Assembly (NCBI GenBank): GCA_024220505.1
Contig: JAKZZE010000001.1
Location: forward strand, 1,550,001 to 1,614,000
From: Rhizopus arrhizus
Taxonomy: Eukaryota > Mucoromycota > Mucoromycetes > Mucorales > Rhizopodaceae
Reading direction: 5' to 3'
DNA: 64,000 nucleotides
The translations under genes and the position numbers were made by a program. Of this stretch, positions 20,501 to 30,358 are shown one piece after another. Under the pieces are notes generated by a model that did not search any database, was not told where the DNA came from, and saw only the letters and a list, made by a program, of their open reading frames with translations. Positions within the stretch are counted from its first letter, which is position 1. The number at the start of each line of letters is the position of its first letter.

Positions 20501-21484
20501 ATAGACCGTGGAAGCTGGAATCCAGAGATATGAGGGCTTGATAAAAAACGTCGCAGGAGCGGCTCGAATGCAAGGTTGAACAGAACCGGCGAGATAGTCT
20601 TTCCCTTCACGTTGACAGGTCACATTTATTCAACAAGAACTCAAGAAAAGGATATTCTGAGTCCGATTACCAAATGAAGTTCTGGGGTGTTGTATTCGAG
20701 TCTTATTTCTACAGTAATGAATACATGTTGCATTGGTATAAATATAAATATATATATATATATTACTATTTTTTTGTCAGATCAAAGTATTAACATTTTG
20801 TATAGGGGCGACACCGTTTCCACGCCATGTAAAAAAAGTCATCTGCGTTTCAAGGCTGACCTTCGTATCGTAGTAATGTCCAACGATGAAGATATTGTTG
20901 ATGGCACAACTGCTGAAATCGCAAAAAAGGCCGCCCCTAAAAAGCTATTCATGGATAAATTGAAGTCTGTACTTGGTACAAAATGTCACATGAACAATTT
21001 CCTTTTGTCGATTCCCTTTATACCTGCCAAAGAAATTAAGAATGTAGTGCTCCCCATTGTACAAATTATGGGTTTTGATGTTCGCGTATACACTCTGCAA
21101 TTGGCCAACAGAGGCGTATATATTTTACAAGATCTTACTTCTTTCTCATTTCCAACAAACTATAACTCACTGAAACATGGTCTGTCAAAAATTATCAACG
21201 GTTTGTCCTGCATTGAAGTAAGATTTAATTATTACATCTTTCGATTTGTGTAATGATATTTTCTTTTATAGTCCTTGCTCATTGAACTTAAGAACATGTA
21301 TGAAACATACCAAATGGATGATGGCGATGATATGTCTAGAATACTCAGTGGCACCAGCAACAAAAAGAAGACTCCAATCAACTGTTGGACAACAGAAGTC
21401 ATTTGGAACGAGAAAGACGATGGCGATTTGGAAGAGGAGTCAAATTCTGTTGATAATGATGACGATGACGACGACGATCTTTGA
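17552..21484 (+). CDS. Multi-exon gene of unknown function inside the TIR element
   Basis: I do not recognise a characterised family, although the pattern recalls repeated hypothetical proteins of Mucorales. Proposed exons: 17552-17647, 17711-17869, 17921-18036, 18097-18259, 18328-18428, 20598-20735, 20806-21217 and 21272-21484. Phases agree at every junction, giving at least 465 aa; the first intron is uncertain and the N-terminus is unresolved. In order the protein has a Ser/Thr/Ala-rich segment, helical blocks (GEFLIEYYENLLIESPKDKY, LTECVNHNITEITDLLKKK), then QMKFWGVVFESYFY and LHWGDTVSTPC. These are followed by RFKADLRIVV, PKKLFMDKLKSVLGTKCHMN, VLPIVQIMGFDVRVYTLQLA, GVYILQDLTSFSFP and GLSKIINGLSCIE, and a C-terminal acidic run of eight Asp. 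A LINE occupies its fifth intron. Its place between TIRs suggests a transposition protein, but no DDE or other catalytic triad is obvious. Confidence 0.6.
18504..20593 (-). mobile_element. 5'-truncated LINE with RT (YADD) and zinc-finger tail, 15-bp TSD
   Basis: It is flanked by the perfect duplication ATAGTCTTTCCCTTC (18489-18503 and 20594-20608). The 3' end is an A-tail (T-run at 18504) followed by the family end TTATAAGGAG. One long frame (stop at 18628) is open to the truncated 5' end. It starts inside the reverse transcriptase palm (ISPVLFNLAFEPLL) and includes LLAYADDVVCF, the thumb region, and a C-terminal zf-RVT segment (WYRLLHNKLPCRSNLYW, CHICTAPEETPSHFLLECP). The endonuclease and fingers are missing, so the copy cannot move alone, but the remaining frame is uninterrupted over about 650 codons, which implies recent insertion. 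Confidence 0.93.
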
Positions 21485-22200
21485 ATTATGAGTATATCAA
21501 CGATATGCTTGCCATATACAACCTCCACCACTATTACTACTACTATCATTATTATTACCATCATTACTACTACCATCATTACTATGTTTAATAAACTTAC
21601 TTTTCTCTTTAAGAATTATGCCCAATATCATCTCTTTATTACTATTAACCCTCTATATTATATTCTTATGCTACGCCATATATATTACTACCTTTTATGC
21701 TTGACCCTGAATATGAACTTATAACACTATTTTCATAAATTATTCACTTTTTTATTATTATTTTTTTGGAGCAAGAAGTGGCGGTAAAACGCCCTGGCTA
21801 TTGATCATTGTTCTAAATTTAAGAAATCTACCTTTCCCTCCCAAATATACAATTTAATAAGCTAGCTGGAAGGATATTAGAGTTTGTTTGTTTTTTTAGG
21901 GAGAGAAAGAGAGAGAAAGGGCAAAGTTGAATATCTATATTCAGATCAATCTGTTGCACAGTTAGTTGTTAATTCCACTTTCTCCTTTACAAACATGGAA
22001 AGAATAGACAACAGTATGTATTACACCTTATTTTGGATGTGGTTTTTTTTTGTCTATTTGTCGAATTACAATTTTTTTTTGTAGTGGATAAATTTATTCA
22101 TATAAAGAGTTTCTAAAATTTTAAACGACCCATATCGCAGAGGGATGGGGCGAGATCACTGGTGCAATGGAGAGAACGAGGGGAATGGGGAAATAGTAAA
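21485..22200. other. Spacer inside the TIR element
   Basis: It holds an ATT/ACC trinucleotide-rich microsatellite (about 21520-21590) just after the unknown gene, then AT-rich sequence. The microsatellite yields open frames that I regard as artefacts. Confidence 0.5.
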
Positions 22201-22346
22201 AATAGTGGAAGGGGTAGAAAGAAAATAACGGACAATACTAATCATCATGAACTAGACTGCTGTCAAGGAGGTGTATACTTTTATATATATATATATATAA
22301 TGGAGGGAGAGAGAGCACAAGCATCAATACAAGGAAAATCCGGAGA

Positions 22347-22775
22347 CTAGTCGATAACTGAGGTAGTAGTAGCCGAGAGAAGAGAAAACTGAGAAGTAAC
22401 TCCGTAGCATATGTGATCAGGAAGGAATGGGGTATCATCGATAACATACTTCCAGCAATTCTTCCACATACAGTATTGGATAGTGGAGACTAAGGTGTAA
22501 AAACTGTTAAGAAGGGATGTTGGAATGATTGATGGAGCTTCCAACTTGTGGAGAGTACGAAGGAGTTGTTCATTAGAGAATGTTAACCATGGGAAGAAAC
22601 AACCAAGGGCAAAGGTCCAAATAGGTCTTTTCATAGGGCAAGTGCAAAGGAAATGTATTGCATTTTTTTCATTGGTGCGACATAGAGAGCATAGCGTATT
22701 GTTACGCCGGTTTATCTGGCAGAGATATTGGCCAAAGGGGAGTTTGTGACACAGTACGCGGTACCATAAGTGTTG
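22347..22775 (-). pseudogene. LINE C-terminal zinc-finger (zf-RVT) remnant
   Basis: Right to left the frame reads WYRVLCHKLPFGQYLCQINR, then LCSLCRTNEKNAIHFLCTCP, then PIWTFALGCFFPWLTFSNEQ. This is the W-R-L-x(n)-C-x2-C-x(n)-H-x3-C pattern at the end of LINE ORFs. Only this end is left. It is diverged from the LINEs at 18504 and 36125, so it belongs to another subfamily. Confidence 0.7.
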
Positions 22776-23270
22776 TGATCACAGTAATATCCTCATATTA
22801 CTTACACATCCTTTCTATACGACTGCACTATTTTCAACACTGAAAGCTAATAATTACTAATACACAATCAAATGTTATTTATATTCAATACAATCCTCTG
22901 GTTATGTCTCAGCGCGATAGCACTAGCAGTACAATCAGGTCCTGGATAATTATAAACGTGTTTCCCGCTTTTAGATCGTGATGTATCAAGGTCCGTGCAC
23001 ATATCACCCAATAAACAATACCGAATCATAGTTCCGGATATACAGTCATTGATAAAGGCTTTTTAACTGGCTTGGATAAAAATAAACAGAACGTACGATT
23101 AGATTAGAATCTGACAGAACAATAACATAGACTTTTATACTCAGCATTACAATTATATATAAATAGAGACATATTTTATTTAATAAAGATAAAAAGAATA
23201 TTTTGGCGGGCTGATTGACTTATCTAGTTTTTTTTACCTACTTTTTATATTTTATTGTGATCAATCTATT

Positions 23271-23578
23271 TTATATAGCTGTGATCTCAACAATAAGTCT
23301 CTGGGCGGCTTCCAGAAACATGATATGAGCGTCTTCTGAGGTATCGCCGTTATCGGATAGGATGAATCCTTGGAGCCGAGCATCCTATAGATGGAGGATT
23401 TAAAATGATACCAACGCGAATCAGTGTTGACCTGCGTAAGTAGACGTGTTGTAGGAGAGAAATCAGAGTCATTGTTGAGCCGGGTTGCTATATAATTCCA
23501 CCATGAAGACTGTGGATCAGGAGGGTATTCTTGGAGAATGATAAGCGTATCTCTTAATTGGGTAATTAATCAGGGGAA
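23271..23578 (-). CDS. Short ORF starting in the right TIR, possibly two exons
   Basis: From within the right TIR the frame gives LITQLRDTLIILQEYPPDPQ, then SSWWNYIATRLNNDSDFSPT and TRLLTQ. A 37-nt intron (23395-23431) or a frameshift then leads to DARLQGFILSDNGDTSEDAH and a LEAAQRLIVEITAI end. The composition looks like real coding sequence, but the length is small and the family is unknown. The same LITQLRDTLIILQEYPPDPQ start exists in the left TIR, where it ends after one more residue. Confidence 0.35.
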
Positions 23579-23813
23579 AAGGAGGAGGAGGGGCTTGGGA
23601 TAGATATTATAATCAAAAGCGACATTTATTCTTTTTTAAAAGTATTTTAACCAAGAGCGACGTTTTATTCCTATGGCAGCGAAAATTTATCTCTGATTGG
23701 ACGACATTTTACTTCTAATTAAGCGACATTTTACTTCTAATTAAGTGCCATTTTATTTCTGATTGAGCGACATGTTGTTCGGCCCGGACGACATAATTTA
23801 TTGGATCAACTGT
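23506..23813 (-). repeat. Right terminal inverted repeat with 22-bp subterminal motif array
   Basis: This is the reverse complement of the left repeat with few mismatches. CGA cores lie at about 23619, 23657, 23679, 23702, 23723, 23745 (one base changed), 23767 and 23789. It has one additional 22-bp unit (about 23722-23743) compared with the left repeat, as if a unit had been duplicated by slippage. Confidence 0.9.
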
Positions 23814-23840
23814 TTATTTTAGTCGAGAAAGTAATTTACT

Positions 23841-24001
23841 TTTTTTTTTTTTTGTAAATAAATAGTTTATTTTTATTTATAAATTATAATAGGAGTCACA
23901 CGTCTGAGAGCGGTATGAACCAAACGGAACAGAGTGTAGGCGATTGAACATGCTAGTCAAGGTCGAGTCTGCCCCTTTTGAGGGTGGCAAACTGCGACAT
24001 A
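23841..24001 (-). mobile_element. tRNA-derived SINE, family B
   Basis: It is flanked by the direct repeat AGAAAGTAATTTACT (23826-23840 and 24002-24016). On the minus strand it has an A-box-like TAGCATGTTCAATCG, a B-box-like GGTTCATACC about 45 nt further on, and a 3' A-tail. The sequence is unrelated to family A. It sits just outside the right TIR of the 6.5-kb element. Confidence 0.7.
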
Positions 24002-24541
24002 AGAAAGTAATTTACTAATTTCGTACGCACTGTTTTTTATAGGAATCATGTATTGTGTTACTTACTGAGTCGCGTAAAATAGTTTAAGCTCTTATCTGAT
24101 ATGTATATGAGAGCGACAAACTGTTTGTAAACAAATACATTCATTACATAGATTCTCATTCTGCTTTTAAAGTATAAATTTTTTATGCAATCGATATGCA
24201 TCCATTTCTAGAACAGAAGTATCAATAGCAGAAAAATATAAGCGAATTTGTATAAAATATACAAAAACATACAAGTGCCAAGAGCATCTTTGTACAAACA
24301 AATTAGAATTTTTCAAAGCAATTCTGTAGATTATGCTTCACTATGCAAACAAAGAAACCTCTTTTATATTTTTTTTTTGTTTGGAAATAATTGAAGTTTA
24401 TTAAACTTTTTTTTTTTTTTTTTTTTTTTTTAATCTAAAAGGAAAAAAAAAAAAAAATTTACATGAAATGATAATATAAAAAAACAGGTGCATTTTACAT
24501 AATAGAAAATAATAATAAATATAATATACAAAAAGAAAAGT

Positions 24542-26100
24542 CTACTTTTTTGATACACAGTAATGAGTATGATAGAAACCATTAGATAGTTTACTATTTT
24601 CACAAATTTCAGTTTGAGTCATCCAAGGACAATCAAGAGCTTCTTGCACAGTCCATCGAGTTTTAGGGTCAGGATCCATCATATGTGCGAGACATTCACG
24701 TTCTGGTTGAGTAAATAGTTTGAAAACGCCACAATTAGTTGGTGATAATATTTGGCGTTGTTCTATATAATGTTTATAATCAATATCACCACCATCTTCT
24801 GCCCGTGCTGCCACATAAGCAGGTGAACCAGGAACAGCTTGAGCAGGAGGTGTACCATTAGGTTGACCGGTATAAAAGGAAGCATGAAAGGGCAGTTGCG
24901 TAAATCGAATACAAAAATAGGTTACAGCAGCGCTCCAGACATCTAATGCTTTACCATTATAAGAACATTCGTTATTTGTAATTTGCCACATTTCTGGTGA
25001 CCAAAATGGTTCTGAACCACACCATTTTTTACAATGATTTCCTTGAACAAGATCAGCAACACCAAAATCGGCTATTTTTAATGTACCGGTGGCAGTCAAG
25101 ACAAGGTTTTCAGGTTTGATATCACGATGAGCAATACCAAGTTGATGAAGGTGTTGTAAACCAAGCAAGATCTGTTTAAATAGACAGGCTGATTCATCTA
25201 ATGTCATGTTTGGCCTTTCATGTAAGAGACTGAATACATCACCACCTGAACACTATATAAATAAATATGTAATCAGATAGGGCAATTAATGTACAAGATA
25301 AGAATGCTTACATATTCCATAACAACACACCAACGAGCCTTTTCATCTTTAACGAGGTCCAAAGTTTCAACGACATTTAAATGATTTGAAGCAGATTTGC
25401 TAATAAAATATTCATTCAACATTCTCTTTTCATACGTCTTTTCATCCTCTTCATTTTTATCACGTTTCTTAAATTCCTTGACAGCCAGAATTCGTCCATC
25501 TTTTTGGTGTCGTACCAAACGAATCACAGCAGTGGCACCACTTGCAATGTTCTTTTTTGAGGTTGATCCCATGCTCATGGCGCGCTTTGCAGGTTTAACG
25601 TAATCACCGTATTTTTCGTTTAAAGAGGGAACGATACCCAATGAACCACAAGTCATGTCGTGTTTTTTGTTGAATGGAGACGTGCTGAGGAAAAGTCGGG
25701 AGAATGATTTACTCAGTTTACTGGCACTGCTGCTAACCGAACTAGAACTGTGAATCGATGCAGTACTGAAACGTCGATCGTGTTCTTCTGGAGAACAGTT
25801 ACTAGGTGTCATTTTGATGCTTCCAAAGAATCCATTACTGAAAACATTACTCAATCGCTTTTTGGGCTTTTTGACAGGAATAGGTTTAATATCTGATGAA
25901 GGCGTAGTGATTGAGAAGTTATCAGAGGACATTGTATCATTGGATCCTGTACTACTTCCTTCTCTTAAAGGTGTATCGTGAGGATGAATAGGTAAACAAT
26001 CAGGTGAATCTGATCTAGGAATAGGATCGTCGACAAAGTAAGGTTCAAATTGACTTGTATTTGGGGTTTCAAAATAATTTGTATCGGTTATACTAGACAT
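24542..26100 (-). CDS. Ser/Thr protein kinase of the HAL4/SAT4 (NPR/HAL) group, two exons
   Basis: Exons are 25312-26100 and 24542-25252 with a 59-nt intron, 499 aa. The first 170 residues are Ser/Thr-rich and probably disordered and regulatory. The kinase domain follows: a [11 protein letters not shown] glycine-loop region, AVKEFKK with the ATP lysine, [11 protein letters not shown] catalytic loop, [10 protein letters not shown], a [12 protein letters not shown] activation segment and [12 protein letters not shown]. An insert with [19 protein letters not shown] precedes the last helices. All catalytic residues are present. In yeasts, this fungal-specific group regulates plasma-membrane potassium and nutrient transporters. 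The start is the MSSITD methionine; the upstream in-frame segment lacks support. The gene lies between the TIR/SINE block and a region rich in A-runs. Confidence 0.92.
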
Positions 26101-27165
26101 TATAATAAAGAGAAGAGAAAAATGATACACTTGAAAAGAAAAGAAAAGAAAAAAAAGAAAAAAAAAAAAAAAAAAAAGAGGAAGGAAAGAGAAGTGATAT
26201 GGAAAAAAGATTTTTTTTTCCTTGATTATATAGAAAAAAAAAAAAAAAAGCTGGTGTTACGGGTATTGGCGGGTATCAATGATAGGGATTGGTCAAGTTC
26301 AGATTTCAGTTTCGGATTATAGAATGAATAAATGGGTTTCGTTATTAGAATCTCCTTTTTTTTTTTTTTTACTAGGGCCAAAAATAAAGAAACAAGAGAT
26401 GATGTATTATTAAGAATTTCTTATATTTTATCTTTCAAAATCACACGCTGATTAAATCAGTATTCAATGTCTTATTTACTATTTTTTTTTTTTTTTTATA
26501 TAAAAGCTCAAGAAATTCTATTGTGACAAACAAATCGTCATTTATAGTAAAATCACAGGGACAATCGATTCTAAGAAACAGAAACAGAAATAGAAACAGA
26601 GACTACTTCAATCTACATGATGATTATCATATATAGTAACAGTAATGGGATCTTGTATGTAAACATAATGTCATCATTCTCTACTTCTTAGTTTAGTTCA
26701 TTTTTTTCCCCACGATTTCCCTTATTCCTTTTTGAATTGATTGGGCAATATTTCGCTCACGATGCCAATATGCGGATATTCAAAATAAATTGCGGACTTA
26801 AACTTCATTTCGCACCTTCTTTTTTCTCCATTCGCGCCCTCATTCACTTCCAAATTGCGGTTTTTAAGCCTAATTTGCGCTTTTGATCTGCACCTAATGA
26901 CTCGAATGGATGCATCACGCAACTTAGAATAAATAAGGAAATTGGACATTAAAAAAATCTCCTTTGATACCAAAACAGAAAAAACTTAAAAAAGAGTGTA
27001 ATGTGGGATATGTATTATTTTTGTAAAAGTTTAAAATTTATTGAACAATTAAAATTATGTCACAAGTGATATATCAAACAAAAGCTTGGAGCCTTGCTGA
27101 AAAAAATTTATAGCTCCTGATAATGACCACAGTGTGTCATTGAGAACACAACGCCAGTGAAATTT
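26101..27165. other. Intergenic with a regular GCG-core array at 26750-26920
   Basis: Poly-A/T runs lie next to the kinase. From 26750 the cores TTCGC/TTGCGG/TTTGCGC recur at about 26752, 26772, 26792, 26811, 26833, 26857 and 26877, so roughly every 20-24 bp. This resembles the subterminal arrays of the 6.5-kb element in style but not in exact sequence. The 83-codon frame across it is probably a by-product of the repeats. Confidence 0.45.
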
Positions 27166-27890
27166 TCAAAGTGATGAAAAGGCAAACTCTAAAGGGCGAA
27201 TAGGATCTGGGCAAACTGTATACCGATTATCGGGAGAAGAGAGTATTGCAAGAGCAGACCAAACGGAGGTTGCGTCAGGGAATTGATCTGTCAGGCGAAA
27301 CAAAGACAACACGGAGGACAAGAATTGACACTTTAGTGAACACCCTACCACAAAATGAAATGTGTCTTCAATATCACTGTGACAGATACGGCATATAGGA
27401 GAAGCACATGAGGTAAGGTTTCTCCGGTGAAGTGTGGATGCCACGGGCAGACTATCATGCAGTAATCTCCACCAGGGGGTGAAGGCAGAGCTTGGAATAT
27501 CGAAGGCCATGTATCTAAATGCACTGTAGTTGATGTGGGCATTGAAGGAGGACCCTGAGGTATCGTGATGTACCAATCAAAACGGATGGTAGCGTCTGAT
27601 TGACCAGAAGACGGGAATAATTCACGAATGACAGCTCTAGCATGAGTTGATGTCGTAGTTCGAACTACAAGTTGATCATTGTCAGAATTCCATAGAGCGA
27701 TATCAGACAAGATATACCAGAGTGGAAGAGAAGAAGGTATGACATTGGATATGCGACCCGAAATTGGCAGGTTATGAAGTAAACAGCCAGATAAAGGGAG
27801 GCCTAAAACCCATCGTGGCGACCAACTCGGGTTAGGAACTAGCTGTGGCAGTTTCTTGACTAGGACACACAGCGTTTTCAAAGTAGGCAC
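27166..27890 (-). pseudogene. LINE 3'-end fragment (zf-RVT region), frameshifted
   Basis: Two overlapping minus-strand frames make up one decayed product: PSWSPRWVLGLPLSGCLLHN and DWYITIPQGPPSMPTSTTVH in one, then WRLLHDSLPVASTLHRRNL and SPICRICHSDIEDTFHFVVG in the other. The latter is a zf-RVT motif. The frame changes near 27480. RT is absent. The segment is diverged from the LINEs at 18504 and 36125. Confidence 0.7.
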
Positions 27891-28405
27891 TTTCCTGACC
27901 AGGGACAGATAAACAGATTTATAATTTTATTTTTTGACATGATTGTGGAATAGGCGTGTTGTTTCTCTCGATTAATAAAATTAACAAATAAATCAAATAA
28001 TCGATGAGTCTCTTGAACCTCTTTATTGAGTAAGGACGAGAGAGAGAGAGCCCATTCAATACAAACTACGTCTTAGAATATAACAATGTGATTTGGGGTC
28101 CGAGGCAGTACGGTATAAATTATGTGGGCTGTTTATCGTACATAACACAAAGTGCTATATATGATATACAGTCAAATTATTAATTTTAAGAATCTTTTGA
28201 GTGATCTCACACGACATTAAGGAAATTATTAGGGTAAATACGACAATGATGGGAGAAGATAAAACGATGATATGAATTGAAGAATATTGGAAACAAAAGG
28301 ACTAAGTGGATGATGAATTTTTATATCATCGATAAAAAAAATAAGATACAAGTAATAGACGAAGAAAAACGAGCACCTGTCAAGGACGAAAGGAAAATGA
28401 CGGAT

Positions 28406-29350
28406 TTATTTGGCTGAAATTGATCCCAAGGAAGGCTTTCGTTTAGCTAGCAATGTTTTTCTTGTGCCTTGCACAAATTCAAACGGAAATGTTGGATGTT
28501 TGGTATTTGGAATTTGTGGCTTCATAAGTGTGCGATGATATGCGGCGATCTTATAAAGGTCATCCAAAATGCTCGTCATTAACATGATACTGTTTTTGGT
28601 CTTGGGTATTGCAATGGTTGCAAGTTCCACAAATGCATAAATGCTGGAATTTGTATGAACCATTGTATAAAATGTGATTGATGTTCCAAGCGCTTGGAAA
28701 CACAGTACACCATTGACATTGCTGGATACCATTTCCAATTTGGCGAACACACCCAAACGATAGAAGTCCATTATCGACAGTGTATCGGATGATCCTTCAC
28801 CTTTGATTTCCCCAAAACATGTTCGGTAGGAGGGTTGATACCGGTCATACATCATGACTTCGTAATCTGGCCATCGCTTCACATCAGTGCCATTGTCTGG
28901 AAGGGTGTTAGTGCATCTTGCAACTTTATCATCATCCTCATAAGAAAATAATGCTTGGATAAGAGGATGAATAAAAGAGGCAGCAAGCTCCGATTCACGA
29001 AGATGACCGATATCTAAATCCTTAAGTGCAGGGAAAAGAGCTTCAATTGTCAAAACGACGTTATACTCCGCACCATCCTTCGTCATCGCAAGCCCGATCA
29101 AAAGATGTCGTGCTAATAAATTGTTGATCTTGTTTTCGTGATAGTCACGGATAATGGTTTTAATATCCAGGTAAGGATTGGTATTAAGTGAATCAGGTAG
29201 CGTCAATGAGTTGACAACATTTTGATGCGCCGCTTCCAACAGAGATGGAGAGAAATATTCCACAGGGACAGATTCGTATTTCGCTCGCTTTTGTAATACC
29301 AGTATGGAAGAGAGGCACTTGTAAAAAAGAAAAGATAAGCATGAAACCAT
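28406..29350 (-). CDS. PD-(D/E)XK nuclease-like protein of unknown family
   Basis: The frame is 314 codons. From about residue 20 it reads as a folded protein: KRAKYESVPVEYFSPSLLEA, then a helical region with RESELAASFIHPLIQALFSY (a helix with Glu121), then KRWPDYEVMMYDR and CFGEIKGEG. P161-D162 and E181-x-K183 form a textbook PD-(D/E)XK pair, preceded by the helical Glu. The C-terminal half has FYRLGVFAKLEMV and a strand/helix tail. No DNA-binding domain is visible. The first 20 residues (MVSCLSFLFYKCLSSILVLQ) look like read-through from non-coding sequence, so a 5' exon is likely elsewhere. It is surrounded by LINE remnants. It shares general layout, not clear identity, with the ORF at 7206. 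A repeat-associated nuclease is likely, but a host gene cannot be excluded. Confidence 0.6.
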   Translation of the reverse strand: MVSCLSFLFYKCLSSILVLQKRAKYESVPVEYFSPSLLEAAHQNVVNSLTLPDSLNTNPYLDIKTIIRDYHENKINNLLARHLLIGLAMTKDGAEYNVVLTIEALFPALKDLDIGHLRESELAASFIHPLIQALFSYEDDDKVARCTNTLPDNGTDVKRWPDYEVMMYDRYQPSYRTCFGEIKGEGSSDTLSIMDFYRLGVFAKLEMVSSNVNGVLCFQALGTSITFYTMVHTNSSIYAFVELATIAIPKTKNSIMLMTSILDDLYKIAAYHRTLMKPQIPNTKHPTFPFEFVQGTRKTLLAKRKPSLGSISAK

Positions 29351-29390
29351 CGAATTACCAAGCTATGTAAGTGAAAAAATTTTACAAAAG

Positions 29391-29963
29391 TTGGTTGAAA
29401 TATCGATCGACGTCCAAGATCTTGTGACAATTTTCCAAACATGCGGCAAAGTAGATAAAAAGAAATTTCTCTCTCTTCGCACCAAATTCTTAGCTGACCA
29501 ATTTCAACATCTACATAATAACTCTGATTCCATCCTGTTATCCTCTACTCGCCCTACTATCCAAGTGGATCTTATTCTTTGGTTGCCGATGACTTGTTCT
29601 GAACGTAGTCGTGTTCTTCGCTGGCGTCTTGGTTGGCTACCTGGTGGTAAACCTAAAGAATGCATCTTCTATCCTTATCATAACTAGAGTCGTCGACATG
29701 CTTTTGACTGTCTACATGTTCATCATCGTCTGTACTTGCCTCGCTCAATTGAAGATCCAATCTCTTTCCTTTTTAATTTGCTACCATTACATAAACCTCG
29801 TCCTACAGATTCTCATAGCTGGTTTACTCTATGGCCTACCTTATGTACGATTCTCTATGAACTGGATTATTATTTTCATGATGAATGCCCTCTTCCTCCT
29901 ATTGACCCTGGTGTCAAGCTGTTGGATTGGTTACCCAAATAATAGTATGAGCCTTTCTGGTAC
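29391..29963 (+). pseudogene. LINE C-terminal fragment (RWRLGWLPGG family)
   Basis: The frame shows SERSRVLRWRLGWLPGGKPK, a TAG at 29685-29687, then after a shift SRRHAFDCLHVHHRLYLPRS, EDPISFLFNLLPLHKPR and CTILYELDYYFHDECPL. The minus-strand LINE remnant near 32.6 kb has the related block RNRHIQWKLGSLLG, so both come from one LINE clade, distinct from the YADD LINEs at 18504 and 36125. Confidence 0.6.
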
Positions 29964-30358
29964 TTGATCTGATTTGTATTAAATTTTTGTTTCTATTTAC
30001 TTTTTCTTTCTTCCTCCTCTTATATTTATTCATATTTCTTTTTTCCCTTCTTGTCCCCTAAGAAGGTTTTTTATTCTCTTACATCCATAACTGGCTCTGG
30101 CAACATTGCACACTTCGCTGCTACATGCTCATTGCCATAAAATTTTAAAAAAAATACAAAAAAATAATAAAACCCAGAATTTAATAGTAAAAAAGACACT
30201 GAAAATTATGAAAAAAAGGGGAGGTATGACGAAACCTTTTTTTGTTACACAAAAAATAACGCGGATTAGTTTGGCTGTGGCATAGACTTTTGAAAGTCTA
30301 TGAAAGAGATTTTTTTTTTTTTTTGGTTTGCTATTGTCTACTTTTGACGTAATAATTC

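Larger units (their letters stand above)
17272..23813. mobile_element. 6.5-kb element with long terminal inverted repeats and a gene of unknown function
   Basis: The two ends (17272-17557 and 23506-23813) are inverted copies of the same sequence of about 290-307 bp, starting ACAGTTGATCCAATAAATTA. Each end contains a series of units about 22 bp apart with the core (A/G)TGTCG(C/T). Such subterminal arrays are usual transposase-binding sites in DNA transposons. The interior carries a multi-exon gene of unknown function (17552-21484), a 5'-truncated LINE inside it, another LINE remnant and a short second ORF. No target-site duplication is evident immediately outside. The alternative is an inverted duplication of one end rather than a transposon. 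The superfamily cannot be assigned by eye. Confidence 0.7.

Noticed and set aside
21488..21724. Thr/Ile-rich frame after the unknown gene
   Set aside because: Produced by an ATT/ACC microsatellite; no start context or conservation expected.
17245..23840. Target-site duplication for the 6.5-kb TIR element
   Set aside because: Flanks AATATTGAT and TTATTTTAG share no duplication of 2-10 bp that I would trust; the clear direct repeats nearby belong to the two SINEs.
30284..30303. Small hairpin ATAGACTTT/AAAGTCTAT as a transposon end
   Set aside because: No matching copy at the other side of the 30.4-31.6 kb transposase pseudogene; likely chance in AT-rich DNA.
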